DNA of 64,000 nucleotides, taken from assembly GCF_014647435.1 (NCBI RefSeq), contig NZ_BMPE01000005.1, positions 1 through 64,000 of the forward strand, written 5' to 3'. This DNA is from Deinococcus radiotolerans (GTDB lineage Bacteria > Deinococcota > Deinococci > Deinococcales > Deinococcaceae). Shown here piece by piece: positions 1-10,386 of the stretch. The notes beneath the pieces were generated by a model. That model did not search any database and had not been told where the DNA came from. It was given only the letters and a program-made list of their open reading frames with translations. How positions within the stretch are numbered: position 1 is the first letter of the stretch; the number at the start of each line of letters is the position of its first letter. A program made the translations under genes and the position numbers.

Positions 1-468
1 GTCGCCGAAGGTGAGTTTGATCTGCCCTTCGCTGATCACCGCCGCCCGCGACCGCCCGAAATTCGCCGCGGCGTCCGTACCGCCGCCCTGACGGCTGCGC
101 ATCAGCAGCACCACCAGGCCCACGATCAGCGCCAGGGTCAGCAGTAGACTCAGCGCCCCCAGCACGCTCAGGCGCGACGGCGAGCCGTACGTGACGCTCA
201 CCCCCCGCGCCTGAAGCGCCTCCAGGTTCAGGAGGGGGTCAGCCGCCAGCGTCCGCGTACGGAACGGCCCGCTGTCCAGCTCGCCCGCCACGACCGCCGT
301 GCCGTTCTGGAACGTGATCGTGGCGGACTGCACCTCACCGCGGGCCAGCGCGCGCCCGAACGCCGTGACGTCCAGCTCACCACTCTGCACGCGGGGCCAC
401 AGCAGCCACGTCAGCAGCAGCGCCAGCACCACACCTCCAGCCGCCCACAGCCACGCTCCGCGCTTCAT
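1..468 (-). CDS. ftsH: FtsH ATP-dependent zinc metalloprotease, N-terminal part (cut by window edge)
   Basis: The frame runs from an ATG at 468 off the left edge, giving the first 156 residues. It shows the FtsH N-terminal layout: a membrane segment at residues 5-24, an extracytoplasmic domain of about 75 residues, a second membrane segment at about 102-123, then the linker FGRSRAAVISEGQIKLTFGD, which matches the conserved FGKSKA..VTFxD lead-in to the AAA domain. The AAA and zinc protease domains lie outside the window. FtsH is a membrane-anchored hexamer that degrades misfolded membrane proteins and some regulators. A TACACT hexamer at 474-479 lies 5 nt before the start codon, so the mRNA is probably leaderless. 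Identity is inferred from this N-terminal pattern only. Confidence 0.82.
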   Translation of the reverse strand, partial: MKRGAWLWAAGGVVLALLLTWLLWPRVQSGELDVTAFGRALARGEVQSATITFQNGTAVVAGELDSGPFRTRTLAADPLLNLEALQARGVSVTYGSPSRLSVLGALSLLLTLALIVGLVVLLMRSRQGGGTDAAANFGRSRAAVISEGQIKLTFGD

Positions 469-619
469 GCCCCAGTGTATGCCGCCCGCCGCGCGGTCAA
501 CTGCAACGCAGCCCGTCATCCCGCGCGGCGCCTCCACCCGCCAGGGGCACACTTCATACAGCCCTCAGAATGCCCCGCCGGGGCAGACGTCCGTCAGGTT
601 CAGCGGGCATACTCTACCG

Positions 620-2425
620 GTGCTGTCTGCCCGCCCCCCCCACCCCACCCGCTCGCGCCGCACCCGCTTCCGAACGGCGCTGCTCACCAGCCTGAGTCTG
701 CTCACGCCGCCCCTGCTGGGCGGCGCGCTGACGCTGGCCCTGCCCCTGACCAGCGCCGCGCACGCCGCGCAGCCCACCCTGGGGTCCGTGCAGATGACCT
801 TCACCGTGGACGACGCGGACGTCTACGTGAACGGCGCCCCGCAACGCTGGCTGAGCCCGCCCCGCAACATCGGCGGGCGGACCATGCTGCCGCTGCGTGA
901 AGCGGCCGCGCTGCTCGGCCAGCCCCTGCAGGCCAGCGGCACGCAGGTGCAGCTCGCCCGCCTGAGCCTCGACACCCGCAAGAACACGGCCGCCCTGAGC
1001 GGCGCCGCCCAGCCCGCGGGGACCGTCACCAGCGTCGGCGCCGTCACGTACGTCAGCGTCCGCACCCTGGCCGACGCGCTGAACGCCAACCTGATCGGCG
1101 AGGACGGCCGCACCTTCACCCTGACGGCCCTGCGCGACGGCGGGAACCCCATGATCCCCCAGGCGCGCTTCAGCACCGACAAGAACGTCTACGCCCCGGG
1201 CGAACGCGTCGTGTTCACCGAGTACCCCTTCGACCCGGACGGCGCGGACATCACCGCCCGCCGCTGGACGGGCCGGCAGGACGTGTACTTCCAGCCCGGC
1301 ACGTACACCGTGACGCTGACCGTCACTAACGGCCGCGGCCTGCAGAGCCAGCCGTTCACGCGCACCATCCGCGTCGAGGGGCAACCCATCGACACGCCCC
1401 TCACGTACGCCCTGAAGTACGCGCAGCCCGGCGACGCCTTCCCCGACCCGCAGGTCCTGAACTACCCGGCCGCGCTGATCAGCCCGCAGCCCAGCCCCAG
1501 CTACCCGCTGCTGTTCAGTGACAGCCCCGAGGTGCCCGATCAGAGCGGCATCCTGTACCAGGACAGCGTCACCGGCCGCGCCCGACTGCTGGGGTACCAC
1601 CTGAATGGCCTGAACCGCGGCGCGCGGCTGTACGTCCTGGCCCGCAACCTCGAGAGCCGCCCCGTCGAGGTCCGCAGCGAACGCCTCGGCGAGACCGCGC
1701 CCACCCGCATCGAGAGCATCCTGGGGCAGGTGACGCTGCTGGAGTACTTCGCATCGGCGGGCGGCACCACCCTGACCCTCTCGCCCGGCCAGTCAGCCGC
1801 GGTGTACGCCAGCCCCACCCTGAGCCCCGGCAGCGGCGTGAACGTCATGCAGGACCTCAGCACCTCCGGCAAGGTCGAACTGACCTACGTGATGCTCGAA
1901 GACAGCCTGCCCCCCACCCCGCAGGTCGTGCAGCAGCTGCCGTACCTGCGCCCCGACGGCCGCCACACGCGCGGCACCTTCCCGGACGCCGTGCGGACCC
2001 TGCGCGTCACGCTGGGCGCCCTGCCCACCCGCCTGATCATCGGGGACGGCCGCGTGGACCCCGCCGTGACCGGCACCGACGCCCTGACCGGCCAGAGTGT
2101 GCGCCTGAGCGGCAACTACGGCGTGCTGTACGACCTGGAAGTCAACGGTGCCGCCGGCACCGCCGTGGCCCTCAGCCCACGCGGCGGCCTGTACCGCGGC
2201 GCCATGAACATCCAGGACGGTCCGATCACGCAGACCATCAAGCTGCCCCGCACCGGCAACGCCCTGAAACCCGACGAGCCGGTGCTGCTGTGGCGCGCGC
2301 AGAGTGACCGCCTGAACATCGACTTCGTGCCCAGCAGCGGCAGCAACCTGCCCATCAGCCTCATCTTCTACCGCACGGGCCGCGTGGACGCCGAGGGCGG
2401 CGTCATCAAAACCTACCGCCCCTGA
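620..2425 (+). CDS. Exported protein with copper amine oxidase N-terminal-like domain and PKD-like domain
   Basis: I start this gene at the GTG at 620, because TACTCT at 610-615 lies 4 nt upstream (leaderless type) and the product then begins with an Arg-rich n-region, a hydrophobic stretch (about residues 19-45) and an AHA-A signal cleavage site near residue 49. A longer open frame exists but its extra N-terminus looks non-coding. Mature residues about 58-165 resemble the Cu_amine_oxidN1 (stalk) domain, with an LPLREAAALLG core; about 180-255 resemble a PKD/Ig fold (FDPDGADI, YTVTLTVTNG). The remaining 350 residues are beta-rich and unassigned. The Cu_amine_oxidN1 fold is often found in secreted and envelope proteins and does not itself imply oxidase activity. 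Total about 601 residues. No enzymatic function can be given. Confidence 0.72.
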   Translation: MLSARPPHPTRSRRTRFRTALLTSLSLLTPPLLGGALTLALPLTSAAHAAQPTLGSVQMTFTVDDADVYVNGAPQRWLSPPRNIGGRTMLPLREAAALLGQPLQASGTQVQLARLSLDTRKNTAALSGAAQPAGTVTSVGAVTYVSVRTLADALNANLIGEDGRTFTLTALRDGGNPMIPQARFSTDKNVYAPGERVVFTEYPFDPDGADITARRWTGRQDVYFQPGTYTVTLTVTNGRGLQSQPFTRTIRVEGQPIDTPLTYALKYAQPGDAFPDPQVLNYPAALISPQPSPSYPLLFSDSPEVPDQSGILYQDSVTGRARLLGYHLNGLNRGARLYVLARNLESRPVEVRSERLGETAPTRIESILGQVTLLEYFASAGGTTLTLSPGQSAAVYASPTLSPGSGVNVMQDLSTSGKVELTYVMLEDSLPPTPQVVQQLPYLRPDGRHTRGTFPDAVRTLRVTLGALPTRLIIGDGRVDPAVTGTDALTGQSVRLSGNYGVLYDLEVNGAAGTAVALSPRGGLYRGAMNIQDGPITQTIKLPRTGNALKPDEPVLLWRAQSDRLNIDFVPSSGSNLPISLIFYRTGRVDAEGGVIKTYRP

Positions 2426-2437
2426 CCGGGCGGGAGA

Positions 2438-2470
2438 GAGGGGCGCCTGCGGGAGACTGCGGCGCCCCTC
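2438..2470. terminator. Convergent hairpin terminator
   Basis: A perfect 10-bp stem (GAGGGGCGCC / GGCGCCCCTC) lies in the 52-nt gap between the convergent ends of the exported protein gene and the peroxiredoxin gene. There is no clear T-run on either side, so it is a GC-hairpin type of terminator and can serve both strands. Confidence 0.55.
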
Positions 2471-2477
2471 CCGGCTG

Positions 2478-3038
2478 TTATGCCGGGTGCGCGGCCAGCC
2501 AGTCCAGCACGTCCTGCGCGCTGCGGTCCGGCGGGAACACCGGGTAGAAGACGTGTTCGATCACGCCGTCCCGCACGATCAGCGTCACGCGCCGCAGCAG
2601 CGTCTCGCCGCCCGCCTGGAAGGTCGGCAGCCGCAGTTCTTGGCGGACCGCGCCTGCCGCGTCGGACAGCAGCGGGAACGGCAGGTGCAGCCGCGCCGCC
2701 GCCTCCCGCTGGTACGCGGTGTCCTGCACGCTCAGGCCGAACACCCGCGCACCCGCCGCGCGCAGCTCGGCGTGATGGTCCCGGAACGCGCACGACTGCG
2801 GCGTGCAGCCCCGCGCGCCCGGGATCACGTCCCAGTCTTCCGGCATGGCCTGATCCGGACGGGCCGTCTTCGGGTAGGCGTAGACCACCGTCCGTCCCGG
2901 CAGGACCAACAGGTCGTGGGTCACGCCGTCCGTGCCCGGCAGCGCGTACTCCGGCCAGCGCCGCCCGGGCAGGTGCGCGCACGCGCCGTCATCAGTGGGG
3001 ACGGGCAGGTCAGCCGGGAGGACATGCGGGTCAGTCAC
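2478..3038 (-). CDS. Peroxiredoxin (AhpC/TSA, BCP/PrxQ-like)
   Basis: A thioredoxin-fold peroxidase of 186 residues that would reduce hydrogen peroxide and organic hydroperoxides in the cytoplasm. The segment PGARGCTPQSCAFRD carries Cys78 and Cys83; this C-x4-C spacing is the one used by atypical two-cysteine BCP/PrxQ enzymes, Cys78 being the probable peroxidatic residue. The surrounding order (Y-A-Y-P-K at 54-58, then the Cys motif, then FGLSVQD) fits the family. There is no signal peptide. The start is a GTG at 3038; TATCCT (complement of 3046-3051) is 7 nt upstream, so the transcript is probably leaderless. This promoter is squeezed between the gene and the terminator of the acyl-CoA dehydrogenase gene. 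Confidence 0.85.
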   Translation of the reverse strand: MTDPHVLPADLPVPTDDGACAHLPGRRWPEYALPGTDGVTHDLLVLPGRTVVYAYPKTARPDQAMPEDWDVIPGARGCTPQSCAFRDHHAELRAAGARVFGLSVQDTAYQREAAARLHLPFPLLSDAAGAVRQELRLPTFQAGGETLLRRVTLIVRDGVIEHVFYPVFPPDRSAQDVLDWLAAHPA

Positions 3039-3054
3039 GCCCGGCAGGATAGGG

Positions 3055-3087
3055 AAAACGCCGCCCCCACGATCAGGGGGCGGCGTT
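3055..3087 (-). terminator. Rho-independent terminator of the acyl-CoA dehydrogenase gene
   Basis: On the minus strand a perfect 12-bp stem (AACGCCGCCCCC / GGGGGCGGCGTT) with a 7-nt loop is followed by a run of T, starting 12 nt after the stop codon. It separates the dehydrogenase transcript from the peroxiredoxin promoter. Confidence 0.85.
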
Positions 3088-3099
3088 CAGCGTCGGGGT

Positions 3100-4935
<1,836 letters not shown>

Positions 4936-5129
4936 TCTGTGTCCTCCTTGGTGGGGTTCGTCCGCTGGTGGACACAACCCGGCACTGTTAGTTGAACCGA
5001 GTATAAAACTTTTGGTGCGGAATGTCATGTGGGGTGGATTGCGATTCGCCCCGCGCGACCCCACCACCTGGGGGAGAACCGCGCCGCATGCGGGCCCACC
5101 GCGACATTTCAGGTATGGTGTGAAGAATC

Positions 5130-5825
<696 letters not shown>

Positions 5826-5890
5826 AGCCCGCCCAGCATGCGGGCCGCACCTGCGTTACCTTCCGGGGTGGCGCGCGCCTATGCTGCCCT

Positions 5891-6427
5891 ATGTCCGTGC
5901 CCCGCGCCCCCCTGATCCGCGCCGCCACGCCCGCCGACGCCCCCGGCATCGCCGCCGTGCACGTCCAGAGCTGGGCGGAAACCTACGCGGGCCTGATGCC
6001 CGACGACTTCCTGACCCGCATGACCAGCCCGGAAACCCAGGCCCGGCGTGAAGTGTTCTGGACGGGCAACATCGCGGACGGGCAGGACGCCGTACTGGTC
6101 GCCGAGGACGCCGGACAGATCGTGGCCTTCGCGTCCGCCGGAACGGCCCGCGACCATCCGGGCTTCGACGCGGAACTCTTCACCCTGTACAGCCTGAAAG
6201 CTGCTCAGGGCGCAGGTCTCGGGCGCGACCTGCTGCGGCGGGCGGCGCAGGCCATGCAGGCGCGCGGCGCGGGCAGCCTAGCGCTGTGGGTGCTGGACAC
6301 CAACCCCACCCGCCACTGGTACGCCCGCCAGGGCGCCCACGAGTGCGGCGAGAAGCGTGAAGGCGCCCTGCGCGAACTCCGCCTGGGCTGGTCAGACCTC
6401 GCGGCCCTCGTGGGCACGCCCGCGTGA
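5891..6427 (+). CDS. GNAT family N-acetyltransferase
   Basis: Acetyl-CoA-dependent N-acyltransferase of 178 residues. The N-terminal segment IRAATPADAPGIAAVHVQSW is the usual GNAT strand 1-helix 1, and LKAAQGAGLGRDLLRRAAQA contains the Q/R-x-x-G-x-G/A pyrophosphate-binding loop. The C-terminal part (LWVLDTNPTRHWYARQGA) is strand 5 with the conserved aromatic near the active site. Substrate is not predictable. TATGCT at 5880-5885, 5 nt before the ATG, marks a leaderless promoter. The next gene starts 13 nt downstream and may share the transcript. Confidence 0.83.
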   Translation: MSVPRAPLIRAATPADAPGIAAVHVQSWAETYAGLMPDDFLTRMTSPETQARREVFWTGNIADGQDAVLVAEDAGQIVAFASAGTARDHPGFDAELFTLYSLKAAQGAGLGRDLLRRAAQAMQARGAGSLALWVLDTNPTRHWYARQGAHECGEKREGALRELRLGWSDLAALVGTPA

Positions 6428-6440
6428 CAGGCTCACCTGT

Positions 6441-6800
6441 ATGGCGACCGATCTCAAACCCACCGTCACGCCGGCCCAGACCCTCGACCAGCTGGACATC
6501 CGCCTGGGCCGCGTCCTGAGTGCCGAACCCGCCCCCGGCACCCCCAAACCCGCCTACCGCCTGACGGTCGATTTCGGGAAGTTCGGCACGCGCGTCAGCG
6601 TGGGCCGCTTCACGGGCCACACCCCGGACGAACTGATCGGCACGCAGGTGCTGGGCGTCCTGAACTTCGAGCCTCGCCCCGTCGGGGACACCCTGTCCGA
6701 GGTGCTGCTCCTGGGGGTGCAGCTGCCCGGCGCGCCCAGCGGCGACGCCACGCCCCTGACGCCGCTCCACGCGGCGAAACTGGGCAGCAAGGTCTTCTGA
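6441..6800 (+). CDS. tRNA-binding domain protein (CsaA-like)
   Basis: A stand-alone OB-fold tRNA-binding domain of 119 residues, similar to CsaA and to the C-terminal domain of methionyl-tRNA synthetase. The typical order is present: LDIRLGRVLSAEPAP (strand 1), YRLTVDFGKFGTRVSVG, then GTQVLGVLNFEPRPVG and SEVLLLGVQLP. CsaA proteins have been linked to protein export and tRNA binding; the role here is not known. I chose the ATG at 6441, 13 nt after the acetyltransferase stop, because the family N-terminus begins there. A short inverted repeat (GCGTCC/GGACGC) follows the stop and may end both this gene and the convergent DUF2089 gene. Confidence 0.8.
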   Translation: MATDLKPTVTPAQTLDQLDIRLGRVLSAEPAPGTPKPAYRLTVDFGKFGTRVSVGRFTGHTPDELIGTQVLGVLNFEPRPVGDTLSEVLLLGVQLPGAPSGDATPLTPLHAAKLGSKVF

Positions 6801-6831
6801 ACCTGCGCTGCATCCGGCGTCCGTAGGACGC

Positions 6832-7185
6832 TCAGCGTCTCAACTTGCGCGCCGCCTCGTCCGGGGTGATCTCACCGCGTTCCAGGCTGGCCAGCACGTC
6901 CGCCTGCGGGTCCGCCTGCTCCGGCTCGTAGCCGATGGCGCGCAGCAGCGTGTCGAAGCGGGCGCGGACCGTGGGGTAACTCAGGCCCAGCACCCGCTCG
7001 ACCTCCTTCAGGTTGCCGCGCACCCGGATGTACAGTCGCAGGAACTCCAGGTTATCCGGCGTGAGGACCGCGAACTCGTTCAGTTCGAACACGCCGCGCA
7101 CCGTCACGCCACTCGTGGGAAAACGCAGTTCGGTCACCAGCGGCGACTCGGTCTCGTCAGGGAAGGGCAGGGGCAGGGGCCGCAT
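6832..7185 (-). CDS. DUF2089 family protein, probable regulator
   Basis: Small protein of 117 residues. The core LTPDNLEFLRLYIRVRGNLKEVERVLGLSYPTVRARFDTLL looks like a helix-turn-helix, typical of DUF2089 proteins (the Cys-rich N-terminus of some members is absent). The C-terminal tail ASLERGEITPDEAARKLRR is the SHOCT-like ending often found in such proteins. The function is inferred to be transcriptional regulation, target unknown. TACAGT (complement of 7192-7197) is 6 nt upstream of the ATG, so the mRNA is probably leaderless; the GGGAGG between them could also act as a ribosome binding site. Confidence 0.72.
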   Translation of the reverse strand: MRPLPLPFPDETESPLVTELRFPTSGVTVRGVFELNEFAVLTPDNLEFLRLYIRVRGNLKEVERVLGLSYPTVRARFDTLLRAIGYEPEQADPQADVLASLERGEITPDEAARKLRR

Positions 7186-7215
7186 CCTCCCACTGTACGC
7201 CCCGCGCCCGGCAGG

Positions 7216-7665
7216 TCAGCGGACGCGCGTGACGCGCCGCGTCTCCGGGTCTTCCTGGTGTTCCAGACGCAGAATGGGCGCGTCCGGGTACTCGGCGTAC
7301 AGGCCCTCGCCCCACTCGATCACGCTGACGCGACTCTCCCGCACCAGGTCCTCAAGGTCCATCTCGAACAGTTCTTGCACGTCCCGCACGCGGTAGGCGT
7401 CCACGTGCAGCACCGGACCGCCCGGCGCGGGGTACACGTTCATCAGCGCGTACGTGGGGCTCGTGACGGGTTCCGTGAAGCCGTAAGCGCCCACCAGTCC
7501 CTGTGTGAGGCTGGTCTTCCCGGCGCCCAGCTCGCCCTCCAGGAACAGCACGCTCCCCGCCGGTAGCGCCCCGGCCAGCGCCGCGCCCAGCGCCTGCTGC
7601 TCGCTCAGGCCACGCAGGATTCGGGACTCGCCGGGACGCAGGGGCAGGGAAGAGGTGACGCTCAT
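7216..7665 (-). CDS. tsaE: TsaE, ATPase of tRNA t6A synthesis
   Basis: P-loop ATPase of 149 residues that works with TsaB, TsaC and TsaD to make N6-threonylcarbamoyladenosine at A37 of ANN-decoding tRNAs. Walker A is GELGAGKTS (Lys50), followed by the family motif SPTYALMNVY and the acidic HVDAYRV and EWGEGL segments. I use the ATG at 7665, where the protein becomes TsaE-like; GATACT lies 6 nt upstream, giving a leaderless transcript. Other tsa genes are not in the window. Confidence 0.9.
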   Translation of the reverse strand: MSVTSSLPLRPGESRILRGLSEQQALGAALAGALPAGSVLFLEGELGAGKTSLTQGLVGAYGFTEPVTSPTYALMNVYPAPGGPVLHVDAYRVRDVQELFEMDLEDLVRESRVSVIEWGEGLYAEYPDAPILRLEHQEDPETRRVTRVR

Positions 7666-7851
7666 GCGCCCAGTATCGCGCAGGCGCGCGGGCCCGCTCC
7701 AGGGGCCAGACGCAGGGCTGGACAACTGACGCTGTGCCAGTCGGGCAACGACACGGACGTCACCCGCGGCACGCCCCTGTGGCGGCGCCGCCCTGCCGGT
7801 GACGTCCGCTCGGGTTGAACAGGAGTCACGCACCGTCCAACCGGCGTGTCG

Positions 7852-8373
7852 TTACTCGCGCCAGATGGCCCAGTGGTTGTCCAGCGCGTCCATCTGCTCG
7901 GGCGTGCGGCCCCCCTGACGCAGCAGGCTCATGACCTGCCCACGGTGGTGGCTGTCGTGCACGATGGTGTGCATCAGGAAGTGCGCCGGGTCGCTCTGAT
8001 ACGTGCCCTCATTCCAGGGGTCCGCGAAGGGCTCGCCGGACGCGCGGTGCGCCTCCACGGCGGCGATGGCCGCGGCGTCCCCGGCGGCCAGCGCCGCGGG
8101 CAGGTCCGTGGCGGGCGCATTCGCCCAGCGCCACTGCGGGTCACCGTCCGCGTCCAGCTCATCCGGGTTCAGCAGGGGCATGGCGTGATCGCGGCTCATG
8201 TTCCACAGCCAGCCCACGCGGAAGGTGGCCATGTGGCGCAGGTGCCGCTCGACGGTCCAACCGCCGCGCCCGTCCGTCAGGGCAAATTCTTCGGGCGTCA
8301 GGGCGCTGATCAGCGTGTCGTTCACGCGGGCGTTGCGGCGGAAGGATTCAAGCAGCAGGGTCAGGTCAGTCAT
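7852..8373 (-). CDS. DinB family protein
   Basis: Four-helix DinB-fold protein of 173 residues. Residues 44-47 (HLRH) and the C-terminal HTIVHDSHHRGQ (His139 and His143) form the usual three-histidine metal site of DinB/YfiT-type proteins, many of which are metal-dependent thiol transferases or hydrolases. Deinococcus is rich in this family and several members are damage-induced, but this gene shows no visible damage-response motif. GGAGA lies 6 nt before the ATG at 8373. It is on the same strand as three further DinB-fold genes but separated from them by 379 nt. Confidence 0.8.
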   Translation of the reverse strand: MTDLTLLLESFRRNARVNDTLISALTPEEFALTDGRGGWTVERHLRHMATFRVGWLWNMSRDHAMPLLNPDELDADGDPQWRWANAPATDLPAALAAGDAAAIAAVEAHRASGEPFADPWNEGTYQSDPAHFLMHTIVHDSHHRGQVMSLLRQGGRTPEQMDALDNHWAIWRE

Positions 8374-8752
8374 GGAATCTCCGGTGAGGGTGGGGGGCGC
8401 CCCAGGGCTGGGCGCGGCATCGACAGATGGTCTTGGAGCCGCGCGGAAAGAGGCGCCGCCCCGGTGGGTGGCATGGACGGTCGGCTCGTCCGGCAGAGGG
8501 TCGGGCGCGTGCCCGTGGGTCCAGCCCGGCCCGCAGCATGGCACGGCTGGGCCGGACGGAGCCCCACGGATCAGGGCCCGTGGGGACAGCGCGTCGGTGC
8601 GGTGCGTGGAGGCTGAGGTGACCGGTCCGGCCAGGGCCGCCGGGCTGGTCGTCAGGGGAGCTGGCAGCGAATACGTTTGGCCGGTGGCAGCGGCCCGGGT
8701 GGGGGTGCGGGTGTCAGCGTGACCTGAGGCTGTGGGGCGCTCGGGGCGGGGG
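8374..8752. other. 379-nt gap without a supported gene
   Basis: Open frames here are short or run through from neighbouring genes and have no recognisable domain or start signal. No hairpin with a T-run and no repeat was seen. The stretch probably holds the promoter of the downstream DinB gene. Confidence 0.4.
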
Positions 8753-9322
8753 TCATGAGTCCTCCGGGGGTGGGTTCACGAAGGCGGCGGCGGAACGTCC
8801 GGTTTCCAGGACGGGCAGGTAGAACAGCAGGTCCAGCTGGGGCGGCCTGACGCCCTGGGTGCGCAGCAGCGCCGCGATCTGCGCCGTGTGCCGCACCTCG
8901 TGCAGCAGGACGTGCCAGATCAGGCCGTCCAGCGTGAACTGCCGGTGCCCTTCGGGCCAGTCGTCCAGCGTGACCGTGCGGTGCAGGTCGGTGCCGTGCA
9001 GGGCGTTCAGGTACGCGCGGGTGTCAGCCTCCACGGCCTGCCAGTACGCCTCGATGGCCGCCAGGCTGAGGGTCGTCTCCGGGCCTGCCGCGCCCGCCTG
9101 CACGTCCGGGAAGCGGGCCTGCACCATCGGGAGCCCCTGGAAGTCCCCGTGAATCCAGCCGTCCTCGACTTCGGCCGTGTGGACCAGCAGGTCCAGGATG
9201 GAGTGGAAGCGCTCGCCGCGCAGCAAGGGCGCGCGCAGCACCTCGTCCGGCGTGGCGCGCAGCGTGGCAAGCAGGTCGCGCCGCGCGTGGCTCAGGTGAC
9301 CGTACAGCGTTTCGGGCTTCAT
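8753..9322 (-). CDS. DinB family protein (second copy)
   Basis: DinB-fold protein of 189 residues. Conserved features are the N-terminal helix ETLYGHLSHARRDLLATL, the first metal histidine in ILDLLVHTAEVEDGWI, and WHVLLHEVRHTAQIAALLR with the H-x3-H pair. The substrate is unknown. It is the last gene of a three-gene operon: its start overlaps the stop of the preceding gene by 4 nt (ATGA), so translation is probably coupled. Confidence 0.8.
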   Translation of the reverse strand: MKPETLYGHLSHARRDLLATLRATPDEVLRAPLLRGERFHSILDLLVHTAEVEDGWIHGDFQGLPMVQARFPDVQAGAAGPETTLSLAAIEAYWQAVEADTRAYLNALHGTDLHRTVTLDDWPEGHRQFTLDGLIWHVLLHEVRHTAQIAALLRTQGVRPPQLDLLFYLPVLETGRSAAAFVNPPPEDS

Positions 9323-9813
9323 GGTATCTCCCTGGGGGTGCGGTTCCAGAAGTCCGGCGGGGTGAGGTCCAGCAGGCGCAGGTACGTCATGCCCTGCGCG
9401 CGGTGGTGGACCTCGTTGTCCACGGCGCCCAGCGCGGCGTTCAGCAGCAGCATCTCGCCCCAGGGCAGCCGGTCGGTCTCGCCCAGCCGGGTGTCGGGCA
9501 GGCCTTTCAGGTGACGGACGCGCTGCGTGCCCTCATCCAGCGCGGCGAGCAGCGCGGCCGGGTCCTGGCTGGGGCGGGCGTCCCGGGTGGGCGCGTCCCA
9601 CGCGCCGGCCAGCAGGCCGCGCAGGACGTAGCCGCTCTGGCCCACCACCTCCCACAGCATGTCCCCGAAGGGCCGCAGGGTGGGGGCGGGCGTGAACGAG
9701 AACAGCGCGTCTGGTGGGAAGGCGGTCAGGACGCGGCGGGTCAGGGCGCGGTGGCCCAGCCAGTGATCGGCCAGCTGCGCCGGGGGCAGCGAGGCAATGG
9801 GCGCGCGGGGCAC
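9319..9813 (-). CDS. DinB-like protein (third copy)
   Basis: 164-residue four-helix protein. Its motifs ADHWLGHRALTRRVLTAFP near the N-terminus and AVDNEVHHRAQGMTYLRLL near the C-terminus are almost repeated in the gene just upstream, so these two are tandem duplicates. The HH-R-A-Q-G segment is the usual metal-binding end of DinB proteins. It starts 3 nt after the stop of the upstream copy and overlaps the downstream one by 4 nt, a tight operon. Function unknown. Confidence 0.75.
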   Translation of the reverse strand: MPRAPIASLPPAQLADHWLGHRALTRRVLTAFPPDALFSFTPAPTLRPFGDMLWEVVGQSGYVLRGLLAGAWDAPTRDARPSQDPAALLAALDEGTQRVRHLKGLPDTRLGETDRLPWGEMLLLNAALGAVDNEVHHRAQGMTYLRLLDLTPPDFWNRTPREIP

Positions 9814-9816
9814 GGT

Positions 9817-10299
9817 TCAGCGCTCGTAGAAGGCGGGGGGTTCGGTGCCGAGGGCGCGCAGGGAGACGTACCCTTGGGCGCGGTGATGGATGCCGTTGTC
9901 CACGGCGTAGATGGCGGCCACCCAGCCGGGCATTTCGCCCCAGGGCAGGGCGTGCAGGCGCGTGAAGAAGGCCGGGTCGGTGCGCGGGCCGTGCTCGGCC
10001 AGTTCGGCGCTCACCTCATCCCAGGCGGCCAGCAGGCTGGCACGGTCGGTAGGTCCAGCGCTCCAGTCGGGTTCAGGCCACTCGCCGGTCCGCAGGGCGG
10101 TGACGGTCATGGCGTCCACGAGGTGGATCTCGGTAGCCTGCGCGCCGAAGGGCCGCATGCCGCCCAGGCTGAAGGTGAACAGCTGATCCTCGGGGAAGGC
10201 CTCGATGACGCGGCGGGTCAGGGCGCGGTGCCCCAGCCAGTGGGTGACGAAGTCGGGGATGGACAGGGCAGCGGCGGACACGGCAGCGGGTGCGGTCAT
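9817..10299 (-). CDS. DinB-like protein (fourth copy, first gene of operon)
   Basis: 160-residue DinB-fold protein and the leading gene of the three-gene run. DFVTHWLGHRALTRRVIEAF and AVDNGIHHRAQGYVSLRALG mirror the next gene. On the minus strand AGGAGG lies 8 nt before the ATG at 10299, and a TACGCT -10 candidate (complement of 10332-10337) lies further upstream, in the space shared with the divergent WYL regulator, which probably controls the operon. Confidence 0.75.
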   Translation of the reverse strand: MTAPAAVSAAALSIPDFVTHWLGHRALTRRVIEAFPEDQLFTFSLGGMRPFGAQATEIHLVDAMTVTALRTGEWPEPDWSAGPTDRASLLAAWDEVSAELAEHGPRTDPAFFTRLHALPWGEMPGWVAAIYAVDNGIHHRAQGYVSLRALGTEPPAFYER

Positions 10300-10386
10300 G
10301 GGTGGAACCTCCTGGGGTTGAATCTGCCTGTAGCGTAACGCGGATTCCCGTCAGGGTGTGACGTGAATTCCAGTTACCCTGAAGGC